22,675 nt of DNA, from IMG/VR virus record IMGVR_UViG_3300031507_000241, positions 1-22,675 of that record. One strand, written 5' to 3'. Numbering within the stretch: the stretch's first letter is position 1; the number at the start of each line of letters is the position of its first letter. This document shows, piece after piece, positions 1 through 6,468 of this stretch. This stretch comes from a virus. The position numbers were made by a program, and so were the translations under genes. The notes beneath the pieces are model-generated. The model made no database searches. It saw only the letters and a list, made by a program, of their open reading frames with translations, and was not told the DNA's origin.

Positions 1-1146
1 GCATGGTTTGAAACAGGCGTCAATCACGGCGTCTCGTTCCTGCTCGTCGATGCAACTCGTGTCGCTCAAGAAGTCGTCACGAAGGAAGACTACGTCAATG
101 CTGGCGCTCGTCCGTACTGGATCACGATCAAGGCAACGCAGGTTCACGACGTACAGACGCGTGAAGTAAAGGGCATCCAGAAGCTCAGCCTGTTCCGCTT
201 TGCCGAGACCGTGACTGAGATGAGTGCTGATGGCATCTCGTCCGTCATCCACCAGCAAATCCGCATCTACCGCTTGAACGATGCAGGCACGGGCGTTGAC
301 TTCGCTGTCTACCGCTGCACCGGCGCTGACACGATGAAGCAGTGGGTGAACATCGACAAGGGTTCGCTCCGTGGCGTGACCGACATTCCGATCGTTCCGT
401 TCTACACAGACCGCGTGACGTTCTATCTCGGCAAGCCTCCACTGCAAGACTTGATCGACCTGAACATCCACCACTGGCAGGTGTCGAGCGACTACACGAA
501 CATCCAGCACATCACGAACGTTCCCTTCCTGTTTGGTAAGGGCCTTCGCGCTCAGATGGACGACGACGGCAACGCAAAGCAGTTCGTCATTTCACCGTAC
601 CAGAGCGTGATGACTGACAACGCAGAAGCAACGCTCGAATGGGTTGAACACACTGGCTCGTCTCTCGATGCAGCTCGTGCGTACCTTGAGCGCGTGGAAA
701 CACAGATGGAGCGCGTTGGTCTGGCTATGACTACGCCAACTTCATCCGGCAACGTCACTGCTACCGAGAACGCACTGAACGCTTCCGAGAGCAACAGCAT
801 CTTGAAGAGCTGGGCGATGTCGCTTCAAGACTCGATCAACATGGCTCTGACGTACACGTGCCAGTACCTCGGCGTTGAAGACGTGACTCGCGCGGTGATC
901 AACACCGACTACGCGGTTGACTACACAGCGAACGACACGTTCCCTGATGTCCTCGCAATGTTCACGTCAAACATCATCGACGCAGAGACGGTCGTTGCAG
1001 AAGCCAAGCGCCGCAACGTGATCGACCCAGCTGCTGAGATCGTCATTCCTGAACCGCCACCACCGCCTGTCATCGTGCAAGCGGCTCCGGGTGATCTTCC
1101 AGGAGCGCCGAAAACTGAAGCCATAAATACCCCAGCAGAAGCCTAA
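1..1146 (+). CDS. Portal protein, DUF4055-type, 5' end cut by window
   Basis: The reading frame is open from base 1 to the stop at 1144-1146, so the 381 residues seen are the C-terminal part of a longer protein; DUF4055 portals are usually about 450-500 residues, so roughly 80-100 residues are missing. Near the visible start is an ARPYW segment, typical of this family, followed by a mixed alpha/beta region and a long helical stretch (about residues 215-330). The last 30 residues are proline- and alanine-rich (PEPPPPPV). Portals form the dodecameric ring at one capsid vertex through which DNA is packaged and to which the tail attaches. The scaffold and coat genes immediately downstream agree with this. 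The first ATG in the window (211) is internal and not the true start. Family assignment is from remembered sequence pattern. Confidence 0.85.
   Translation, partial: AWFETGVNHGVSFLLVDATRVAQEVVTKEDYVNAGARPYWITIKATQVHDVQTREVKGIQKLSLFRFAETVTEMSADGISSVIHQQIRIYRLNDAGTGVDFAVYRCTGADTMKQWVNIDKGSLRGVTDIPIVPFYTDRVTFYLGKPPLQDLIDLNIHHWQVSSDYTNIQHITNVPFLFGKGLRAQMDDDGNAKQFVISPYQSVMTDNAEATLEWVEHTGSSLDAARAYLERVETQMERVGLAMTTPTSSGNVTATENALNASESNSILKSWAMSLQDSINMALTYTCQYLGVEDVTRAVINTDYAVDYTANDTFPDVLAMFTSNIIDAETVVAEAKRRNVIDPAAEIVIPEPPPPPVIVQAAPGDLPGAPKTEAINTPAEA
1123..1129 (+). promoter_or_regulatory. T4-type late promoter motif before scaffold gene
   Basis: The string CATAAATAC lies inside the last codons of the portal gene, 53 bases before the scaffold ATG. 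It matches 7 of 8 bases of the T4 late promoter core TATAAATA and is the same core found before coat, tube and G genes. Its position in coding sequence makes it less certain than the intergenic copies. Confidence 0.5.
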
Positions 1147-1182
1147 CGCTCTGCTGAAAACAACAAGAACGAAGGAGACCTA

Positions 1183-1941
1183 ATGGACTTGTCAAAGGAA
1201 CTGGAAGCGCTACCAGAAGAAGTGCGCACAACGTTGGAGAAGCCGGAAGTACTCGCAGCAGTGACGGCGCTGATCGACGGTCGCTTGAAGCCCGTACTCG
1301 ACAAGCGTACGGAACTGCTCGCTTCACTTGCTGAAACGAAGGAAGTGATCAAGAGCTTCGGCGGTGTAGATGCGATCAAGGCACTGCACGAACAGAAGAA
1401 CGCTGCTGAAAAGGCTGCTCAAGAAGCTGCCGGTAAGAGTGGCGACATCGAGGCGGTCAAGAAGTCGTATGCCGACCAACTTGCTGCTGCTCACGGTGAA
1501 CTGGAAGGACTGAAGAATGCTGCGAAGGCCGAGAAGGTGTCGTCAGCAGTTGGCAAGGCAATCCGTGAAGAGAAGGGCATACCTGAACTTCTCGAACCAC
1601 ACGTCAAGTCGCGTGTTCGTGCTGAGCTGAACGCAGACGGTACGGTCAAGCTCGTTGTTCTCGGTGCCAACGGTGCTCCGATGCTCAACGTGGACGGCAA
1701 GGACGCAACGATGAAGGACCTGCTTGCCGAGTTCAAGGGCAATGCAACGTTCGGTCGTGCTTTCGATGCTCCTGCCGCAAGTGGCTCAGGTGCAAAGGGT
1801 GGTGCTAGTACAGGTGGTGATGTCGCTAATCCGTGGAATCCGGCAAGCCGCAACTTCACCAAGCAGAACGAAATCGCGCGTGCAACTCCGAAGCTCGCGA
1901 TGACTATGGCTGCTCAATACGGCATCAAGCTCGACCTGTGA
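1183..1941 (+). CDS. Capsid scaffold protein
   Basis: A 252-residue charged protein between portal and coat genes, the usual scaffold position. Residues about 30-125 are rich in A, E, K and L and look like a long helix or coiled coil. Residues about 130-190 form a small domain (LLEPHVKSRVRAEL, then VVLGANGAPMLNVDGK). A glycine/serine/alanine linker follows at about 195-215. The C-terminal segment (NPWNPASRNFTKQ...PKLAMTMAA) matches a signature I recall from scaffolds paired with DUF4055 portals. Scaffolds guide coat subunits into a procapsid and then leave or are cleaved; C-terminal helices often bind coat. The start is supported by GAAGGAGA about 6 bases before the ATG, after an AACAACAA-containing leader. 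No protease domain is visible. Confidence 0.78.
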   Translation: MDLSKELEALPEEVRTTLEKPEVLAAVTALIDGRLKPVLDKRTELLASLAETKEVIKSFGGVDAIKALHEQKNAAEKAAQEAAGKSGDIEAVKKSYADQLAAAHGELEGLKNAAKAEKVSSAVGKAIREEKGIPELLEPHVKSRVRAELNADGTVKLVVLGANGAPMLNVDGKDATMKDLLAEFKGNATFGRAFDAPAASGSGAKGGASTGGDVANPWNPASRNFTKQNEIARATPKLAMTMAAQYGIKLDL

Positions 1942-1963
1942 GTCCACGGTCAATCGATCGACC

Positions 1964-1970
1964 ATAAATA
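1964..1970 (+). promoter_or_regulatory. T4-type late promoter motif before coat gene
   Basis: CATAAATAG stands in the 163-base gap between scaffold and coat genes. By analogy with T4, transcription would start about 5-7 bases downstream, giving a leader of roughly 130 bases that contains a strong hairpin. An imperfect palindrome (1948-1963, GGTCAATCGATCGACC) abuts the motif on its upstream side. Confidence 0.65.
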
Positions 1971-1985
1971 GAGTTAGATGAAGTA

Positions 1986-2030
1986 GGTAGACGGTGATCA
2001 AAGGTCACCGCTACCACGGTCCTACGGACC
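1986..2030 (+). promoter_or_regulatory. Two hairpins in the coat-gene mRNA leader
   Basis: Hairpin 1 pairs GGTAG (1986-1990) and CGGTGATC (1992-1999) with GGTCACCG (2003-2010) and CTACC (2011-2015). That is 13 base pairs, including one T-G pair, with one bulged A at 1991 and an AAA loop. Hairpin 2 pairs GGTCC (2018-2022) with GGACC (2026-2030) around a TAC loop. Neither is followed by a T run, so a simple intrinsic terminator is unlikely. The rest of the leader (about 2055-2085) is A/C-rich and probably unstructured. A role in mRNA stability, processing or translation control is inference. Confidence 0.6.
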
Positions 2031-2104
2031 TCCTCGGGTGAGCCAACGGCGATCCAGAGAAAAGCAAAAACAACAACAACAAACCCTTTTCTGGAGCCCA
2101 CATC

Positions 2105-3157
2105 ATGGCTGTTACCCGTCTGTCCGACGTTATCGTCCCCCAAGTCTTCGCAAGCTACATGCTCGAGCAATCGATCGTGAAGAACCTGCTGATCCAATCC
2201 GGCGTTGTGTCGGAAAACGCTGTTCTGTCCGCATACCTCGCCGGTGGTGGTCAGACATTCAACCTGCCAAGCTGGAAGCCAATCGACCAGAACGGTACCG
2301 CAGCAAACGTTCCTTCGGACGACACTGCTGTTCAAGCTACTCCTGAAGCTGTCGTTGCACGCAAGCAAATCGCTGTGCGTCTGGACCGCAACAAGGTATT
2401 CGGTACTGCTGACATCACTGCTGCTCTGGCTGGTTCCGACCCGCTCGACGCAGTTGGTTCGTACGCTGGTCTGGCAATCAACCAATGGCGTCAAGACTCG
2501 CTGCGCAACGTTCTGTTGGGCTGCGTGAACGTCACGAACGCTGCTGGTCTGGTCAACTCGGTTGCTGTTGAAGCGACTGGTTCGTACACGGCTGCTACGC
2601 GTATCAACGCATCGACAGTTATCGACACGTTCACTGGTTGGGGTGACTCGATCATGGCAATGAAGGGCTCCGCCATCTTCATGCACAGCGACACGTACCG
2701 CTACCTCGTCAAGAATGACTTCACGTCGTTCTCACGTGGTTCGTTCCAGACGATCAGCCTGGGTCAAAACGCTACAACTGGCGCAGCTCCAGGTATGGAC
2801 CAATACCTCGGTATGTGGGTCTTCGTTGACGACACGCTGCCAAAGGTTGCTGGTACTACTTCCGGCTTCAAGTACACGTCGTACATCGTCAAGCCAGGCG
2901 CTGTCACGTTCGGTATGACACCTGCTGAGTTCCCAGTCGAAGTTCAACGCTTCGTCAAGGACGCAAACGGCGGCGGTGGTGAGTACTTGGCCCTGCGTGA
3001 CACGTTCTCGTATCACATCGGCGGCTTCAAGTTCAACAGCGCTTCGGTTGCTGGTGTTGTTCCTACCGACGCGGAACTGGCAACAGTCTCCAACTGGTCG
3101 CAAGTGTTCAACAACAAGGCGGTCGGCGTAGCTGCTCTGATCCACAACGCAGCGTAA
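2105..3157 (+). CDS. Major capsid (coat) protein
   Basis: A 350-residue protein whose opening (MAVTRLSDVIVPQVFASYML) is characteristic of the phage coat family that includes gp13-like and P22-type coats with the HK97 fold. The middle contains the usual GSAIFMHSDTYRYLVKND stretch and a VFVDDTLP segment, and the C-terminal half has YLALRDTFSYHIGGFKF. The position after the scaffold, the GGAG ribosome site (2093-2096, 8 bases before ATG), the private late-promoter motif and the terminator just downstream fit the most abundant head protein. Codons such as CGT/CGC for Arg and GGT/GGC for Gly dominate, as expected for high expression. Hundreds of copies would build the icosahedral shell. No N-terminal cleavage site is evident. 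Confidence 0.9.
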   Translation: MAVTRLSDVIVPQVFASYMLEQSIVKNLLIQSGVVSENAVLSAYLAGGGQTFNLPSWKPIDQNGTAANVPSDDTAVQATPEAVVARKQIAVRLDRNKVFGTADITAALAGSDPLDAVGSYAGLAINQWRQDSLRNVLLGCVNVTNAAGLVNSVAVEATGSYTAATRINASTVIDTFTGWGDSIMAMKGSAIFMHSDTYRYLVKNDFTSFSRGSFQTISLGQNATTGAAPGMDQYLGMWVFVDDTLPKVAGTTSGFKYTSYIVKPGAVTFGMTPAEFPVEVQRFVKDANGGGGEYLALRDTFSYHIGGFKFNSASVAGVVPTDAELATVSNWSQVFNNKAVGVAALIHNAA

Positions 3158-3173
3158 TCGTTGCTATAGGACG

Positions 3174-3196
3174 AGAGGTGTTAAGTCACCTCTTTT
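3174..3196 (+). terminator. Intrinsic terminator after coat gene
   Basis: AGAGGTG (3174-3180) pairs with CACCTCT (3187-3193) around the loop TTAAGT, followed by TTT, CC and TT. The 7-base-pair stem plus T-rich tail 17 bases after the coat stop looks like a rho-independent terminator. It would separate abundant coat mRNA from the connector genes, which have no obvious late-promoter motif of their own and may depend on read-through. Confidence 0.78.
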
Positions 3197-3227
3197 CCTT
3201 CTGATCCATTTCTGAAGGAGAGAAAAC

Positions 3228-3392
3228 ATGGAGCAATTCGATCAAGTCCGTGAGGCGCACGCGCGTCTCCAATCACAAACGCAACACGAAGAGCTGGTCG
3301 CAAAGATCAATGCAATGTCCGAACAGCTCGAAGTGATCTTCGCATTCGTACAAAAGCAGGGATCGAAGAAGGCCGCAAAGTCTGAGGAATAA
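3228..3392 (+). CDS. Small unknown protein, 54 residues
   Basis: A short frame from ATG 3228 to TAA 3390-3392, with a very good ribosome site (AAGGAG at 3215-3220, 7 bases before ATG), ending 2 bases before the connector start. The protein begins MEQFDQVREAHARLQ and ends KKAAKSEE. It is almost entirely helix-forming and charged, with hydrophobic spacing (L14, L23, I27, L34, I37, V41) suggesting a short coiled coil. I do not recognise a family. Small coiled-coil proteins between coat and connector genes are common in phages; some are decoration or accessory head proteins, but that is only a possibility here. Its strong ribosome site and tight packing make it very likely real. Confidence 0.75.
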   Translation: MEQFDQVREAHARLQSQTQHEELVAKINAMSEQLEVIFAFVQKQGSKKAAKSEE

Positions 3393-3394
3393 CT

Positions 3395-3916
3395 ATGAGT
3401 CTCCTTGTTGAAGACGGCACCGGCCTCCCGAGCGCTGACGCCTACGCAAGTGTTGCAGCCGTCACGGCGTACCACGCTGCGTTCGGTAATGACAGCTGGG
3501 CAGACTTCGATTCGACTCAGCAAGAGATTCTGATCCGTCGTGCCACGCGCGACCTCGACGCTCTCTACGGCGCTGGATACGCATCCACTCGCCTTACCCC
3601 AACTCAATCACTGATGTTCCCACGTGCTTCGTTCTGTACGGACGACGGCGTGAAGATCACTGGTATCCCTGCCGCTCTTGTCAGTGCAGTCTCTGAACTC
3701 GCATTGATTGAAGGCACGATCGATCCAACAGGTACTTCTGACACATCCGGCAACGACAAGGTCTCGATCATCCGTATCGGCGACATCTGGACGCACACCG
3801 AGAAGTTCAGTCAGACCTCAGCTAACGGTGCAGCACTCCGCAAAGTCTCGTTCCTCCTTCGTTCGCTTCTGATCGGTGGTGCTGCATCTCTATTTGTCCC
3901 CATCTCAAGGGGCTAA
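3395..3916 (+). CDS. Head-tail connector (DnaT-like adaptor)
   Basis: The 173-residue protein opens with VEDGTGLPSADAYASVAAV and continues with an AYHAAFGNDSW segment and RRATRDLDALYG, the pattern of phage proteins annotated as DnaT-like ssDNA-binding. In phages these sit at the head-completion position and are thought to be portal-binding adaptor proteins like HK97 gp6, mostly helical. Residues about 45-60 and 90-105 look helical; the C-terminal hydrophobic run (SFLLRSLLIGGAASLF) is likely a helix rather than a membrane segment. The protein probably forms a ring below the portal. The DNA-binding label should be read as a family name, not shown function. Confidence 0.75.
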   Translation: MSLLVEDGTGLPSADAYASVAAVTAYHAAFGNDSWADFDSTQQEILIRRATRDLDALYGAGYASTRLTPTQSLMFPRASFCTDDGVKITGIPAALVSAVSELALIEGTIDPTGTSDTSGNDKVSIIRIGDIWTHTEKFSQTSANGAALRKVSFLLRSLLIGGAASLFVPISRG

Positions 3917-3918
3917 CC

Positions 3919-4275
3919 GTGTTTAACGCGCTCCTGACGAAGGCAAAGATCACCGCAGTGATCAACGAGCTTGGCACTACGGTCGCCATCTCTCACGCCT
4001 CATTCAACCAAGACACCGAATCAGACACCGTTACCGTGGTCTACAAGGGTAGGGCTGTCTTCTCGTCTAAGCGCACGTCTCCCGATTCGACAGACACGAC
4101 CTCGTACACCAGCAAGATCAACGTAGCAGACGGCATCGCCTACATCTGCGCGACGGGCAAGAAGCCTGTTCCCGGCGACACGCTGACCGGCAAGGGTCGA
4201 ACGTTTCTGGTCAAGGCAGTGACTGACTACCAGCCCGCTGATGTCGTCATTGCGTACAAGCTGGAGCTGGAATGA
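3919..4275 (+). CDS. Head-closure-like / head-tail joining protein
   Basis: A 118-residue beta-rich protein starting at GTG 3919, two bases after the adaptor stop and overlapping the next gene by ATGA. Segments such as TVTVVYKGRAVF, GIAYICATGKKPVPGD and GRTFLVKAVTDYQPADVVIAYKLELE show alternating beta-strands ending in a strand that is typical of head-closure proteins (lambda FII / SPP1 gp16 type), where 'pGD' precedes a short loop. The assignment is by gene order between the adaptor and HK97 gp10-like genes plus size and fold character. It would plug the connector after packaging and provide the tail docking surface. The direct family match is weaker than for its neighbours. Confidence 0.6.
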   Translation: MFNALLTKAKITAVINELGTTVAISHASFNQDTESDTVTVVYKGRAVFSSKRTSPDSTDTTSYTSKINVADGIAYICATGKKPVPGDTLTGKGRTFLVKAVTDYQPADVVIAYKLELE

Positions 4276-4604
4276 CAGACGCAGGCCAGATCAATGACCT
4301 GTTCGTCAGTTTGGAAACGAATCTACGCCGCTTTCCTCGTGAAGTAATGAGTGAAACGGTGCAGAGGATCGAAGGACGAACACCAGTGCTCACAGGCAAC
4401 CTGAAAGCTGGTTGGATTGGCGAGAAGACGAAGGACGGATTCCTGATCTCGAACATCGCGACCAATGAGCAAGGGCAGCACTACGCCTCTTACATCGAGC
4501 ACGGCACCGAGAAGATGCGTGCTCAACCAATGATCGCTCCGACGCTGTTGGAGATGGATCAGATCACGAAGGTCGCCGCAGAGCGATCAGGACTCAAGAC
4601 ATGA
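4272..4604 (+). CDS. HK97 gp10-like tail-completion protein
   Basis: The 110-residue protein has the hallmark of the HK97 gp10 family: RTPVLTGNLKAGW (about residues 36-48), then a strand region, then YIEHGTEKMRAQPMIAPTL (about 75-93). Members are needed for head-tail or tail-end joining and lie directly before the tail terminator. It starts inside the previous gene's end and ends in an ATGA overlap with the next gene, so this set of connector genes is probably translationally coupled. Confidence 0.85.
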   Translation: MTDAGQINDLFVSLETNLRRFPREVMSETVQRIEGRTPVLTGNLKAGWIGEKTKDGFLISNIATNEQGQHYASYIEHGTEKMRAQPMIAPTLLEMDQITKVAAERSGLKT

Positions 4605-5014
4605 GCACTTCAACCATCGCCAAGCTGCTTGATACGGCAGCTAGGAGCGTCGCGGCGTTGCCAGATGACTTCTACAAGGAGAACACGAGCAAGGACCTCC
4701 AAGGCCCAGTAGTTCCGTGGGCTCGCTCGACTCTGTACCCCAACGTCAGCACACCGCTTTCAGTCGGCCAGAACGCTCAACGTCAGATGCAGGGCTTGTA
4801 CCGCATTGACATCCTGTACCCGCAAGACAAAGGCCCTTCAGCAGCTCGTACCGCCGCTGACGCCGTAGTTGCAGCGTTTCCGATCGGTCGTCGACTGGTT
4901 GATGGCGCAGTCACTGTGATCTGTGAGATGGCAAGCGTCCTCTCATCGCCGCAAGCCCCAGGCAAGTACTACATCGTCCCCGTGCAAATCAACTGGGTTG
5001 TCTACATCGGATAG
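4601..5014 (+). CDS. Tail terminator-like protein (DUF4128 type)
   Basis: A 137-residue protein beginning four bases inside the gp10-like gene (ATGA). The segments GLYRIDILYPQDKGPSAART and AAFPIGRRLVDGAVTV, and a C-terminal beta-strand with PGKYYIVPVQINWVVYIG, match the DUF4128 family, similar in plan to lambda U. Such proteins form a hexameric ring that stops tail tube growth and joins the tail to the head. The position just before the tube gene supports this. A late-promoter motif and a new leader follow its stop, so it closes the connector operon. Confidence 0.75.
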   Translation: MSTSTIAKLLDTAARSVAALPDDFYKENTSKDLQGPVVPWARSTLYPNVSTPLSVGQNAQRQMQGLYRIDILYPQDKGPSAARTAADAVVAAFPIGRRLVDGAVTVICEMASVLSSPQAPGKYYIVPVQINWVVYIG

Positions 5015-5032
5015 CGCTAAGGACCGAATCAC

Positions 5033-5039
5033 ATAAATA
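5033..5039 (+). promoter_or_regulatory. T4-type late promoter motif before tail tube gene
   Basis: CATAAATAG stands in a 65-base intergenic gap, 40 bases before the tube ATG. The DNA between is a simple leader rich in AAC/CAA (AACAACAAAAACAACAAGG) ending in AAGGAG. This is the cleanest example of the motif-plus-leader arrangement in the window. Confidence 0.7.
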
Positions 5040-5079
5040 GACCACACGGCTAACAACAAAAACAACAAGGAGCCACTCC

Positions 5080-5994
5080 ATGACTATTGCAACAGGCGCA
5101 CGTTCGCGCGTCGGCTACATCGCTGAAACGGTGTACGGCACAACGCCCGCAACCCCACAACTCGTTCAACTGCCTTTCCAGTCGTGGAACGTCAACCTGA
5201 CTCGCGATGAGTACGAAGACAACAGCATCGTCTCGGACCGTATGCAGCGCTACTCGATCACTGGCGACCGTCACGTTGCTGGCGACATCGATGTCAACTA
5301 CTCGCCGCTGAACTTCGACGTTCTGCTCGAAAGCGTGCTGTGGTCTTCATTTGCGACCAACGTGCTCAAGATCGGTCAGACGATGAAGAGCTTCACGATG
5401 GAAGAGCAAGCGCTCGACATCGTTCAGCACCGTGTGTTCACCGGCATCACCGTTGACAAGCTCCAACTGACTATTCCAGCTTCTGGCATCGTCACTGCGA
5501 AGTTCTCTGTCATCGGTAAGGATCAGTCGGCACTTGCTGTCACAACGATCGACACCGACTCGACGTACACGGCATCAGCAGCAGCGCTTCCGTTCACAGA
5601 CAACGGCGTATCCGGCTACTTCAAGATCGGTGGTTCAGCAGTTGCGTACGTGTCCAGCTTCGCAATGACGCTCGACAACAACCTGAGCACGAACTTCACG
5701 CTCGGCTCTGCAACGCTCCACGGTCTCACACCGAACTTCTTCACCGTCACTGGTTCGATGAACGTCCTGTTTGAAGACGCTGTTGCGTACAACCTGTTCC
5801 TGAATCAGACGCCATCAACGATCGACATCAAGCTCGACAACGGCACGAACACTCACCAGTTCTACCTGCCAAACGTCAAGATCACAGCAGCTACGAAGAC
5901 GATCAGCGGCAACGGTCCACAAACGATGGCTTGCACGTTCAAGGGCCTGTACGACGGCACGAGCGTTTCGAACATCGTGATCACAAGGTCGTAA
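5080..5994 (+). CDS. Major tail tube protein
   Basis: A 304-residue beta-rich protein. The opening (ATGARSRVGYIAETVYGTTP) and LPFQSWNVNLTRDEYEDNSI are typical of siphophage tail tube proteins of the Phage_tail_tube type, followed by GDRHVAGDIDVNYSPLNFD and a C-terminal strand with MACTFKGLYDGTS. These proteins stack as hexameric rings around the tape measure. The gene has its own late-promoter motif, a CAA-rich leader with AAGGAGCC, and a strong terminator directly after it, so it looks like a single-gene unit matched to the large amount of tube protein needed. The duplicated feel of the second half (about residues 155-230) may be an added beta domain, but no clear surface Ig domain is recognisable. 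Confidence 0.88.
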   Translation: MTIATGARSRVGYIAETVYGTTPATPQLVQLPFQSWNVNLTRDEYEDNSIVSDRMQRYSITGDRHVAGDIDVNYSPLNFDVLLESVLWSSFATNVLKIGQTMKSFTMEEQALDIVQHRVFTGITVDKLQLTIPASGIVTAKFSVIGKDQSALAVTTIDTDSTYTASAAALPFTDNGVSGYFKIGGSAVAYVSSFAMTLDNNLSTNFTLGSATLHGLTPNFFTVTGSMNVLFEDAVAYNLFLNQTPSTIDIKLDNGTNTHQFYLPNVKITAATKTISGNGPQTMACTFKGLYDGTSVSNIVITRS

Positions 5995-6015
5995 GCACCA
6001 ACCCTCTAAGGGCAA

Positions 6016-6051
6016 GAAGGACCGCCCTCAAAACGCGGTCCTTCGCTTTTT
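6016..6051 (+). terminator. Strong intrinsic terminator after tail tube gene
   Basis: GAAGGACCGC (6016-6025) pairs perfectly with GCGGTCCTTC (6035-6044), a 10-base-pair stem with a 9-base loop, followed by GC and TTTTT (6047-6051). It is the strongest terminator in the window and ends 7 bases before the next late-promoter motif. Confidence 0.92.
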
Positions 6052-6058
6052 CTGCCGC

Positions 6059-6065
6059 ATAAATA
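6059..6065 (+). promoter_or_regulatory. T4-type late promoter motif before G gene
   Basis: CATAAATAC lies just after the tube terminator and 25 bases before the G ATG, where restart of transcription would be needed for the chaperone, tape measure and tail tip genes. A GAAGGAGA ribosome site follows. Confidence 0.7.
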
Positions 6066-6090
6066 CCTGTGACAGAAGAAGGAGAAACAC

Positions 6091-6468
6091 ATGTCAACCC
6101 AAACACTAGACGATTTCGAAGCCACATCCGTGCAGATGGAACTGAAGAGCCCTAAGACCGGCGAAGGTCTCGGCGTCTTTCTCGAACTGCTCGGACCGGA
6201 TTCGGTCGAGTTCCGCAACTGCCGTAACCAGTTCATCAAGAAGCGTGCTGCTCAAACAGCCGAAGTTACGACAGACGAACTTGAAATGATCAGCTCTCAC
6301 TTGGACGAGCTTCTGACGGCATGTGTCGTTGGTTGGTCGAGCGATGCGTTCTTCAAGTGCGCGTTCTCCAAGACAGCCGTTCTCGACATCATGCGCAACG
6401 TCAAGTACGCATGGATTCGCGATCAGGTGAACGAATTTACCGACAAGCGCGCCAACTTTTTTCGTTGA
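6091..6468 (+). CDS. G: Tail assembly chaperone, G-like
   Basis: A 125-residue acidic, helical protein directly between tube and tape measure, the fixed place of the lambda G chaperone. It begins MSTQTLDDFEATSVQMELKS and contains a beta segment (EGLGVFLELLGPDSVEF) and a helical C-terminal half. It ends in KRANFFR encoded across a T6 run, so a fraction of ribosomes probably shift frame and make a longer GT fusion. G and GT coat the tape measure and recruit tube protein in tail assembly and are not in the finished virion. A clean ribosome site (GAAGGAGA) precedes ATG 6091. Sequence identity to lambda G is not obvious; the call rests on position, size and the frame-shifted partner. Confidence 0.82.
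   Translation: MSTQTLDDFEATSVQMELKSPKTGEGLGVFLELLGPDSVEFRNCRNQFIKKRAAQTAEVTTDELEMISSHLDELLTACVVGWSSDAFFKCAFSKTAVLDIMRNVKYAWIRDQVNEFTDKRANFFR
6457..6463 (+). other. Probable programmed frameshift site (TTTTTTC) between G and T
   Basis: G is read AAC TTT TTT CGT TGA (6454-6468). The T frame is +1 relative to G and opens at 6431, just upstream. Phe-tRNA on TTT 6460-6462 can slip forward to TTC 6461-6463, a better match for its GAA anticodon, giving N-F-F-V-D-A-T. A -2 slip would reach the same frame with one extra Phe. A -1 slip, the lambda mode, leads to the third frame and not to T. Confidence 0.72.

Noticed and set aside
1986-2030. Coat leader hairpins as a terminator for portal-scaffold mRNA
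   Set aside because: No T run after either stem, and they lie downstream of the coat late-promoter motif, where termination would block coat mRNA.
2038-2346. 102-residue + strand open frame overlapping the coat gene start
   Set aside because: It runs in another frame across the leader and the first 240 bases of the coat gene, has biased Arg/Ser/Gln content, and has no ribosome site; the coat frame is clearly coding.
1925-2686. 253-residue open frame on the - strand across the coat gene
   Set aside because: It is a mirror of strong codon bias in the coat gene; composition is Cys/Val/Arg-rich without family signal, and it has no promoter or ribosome site.
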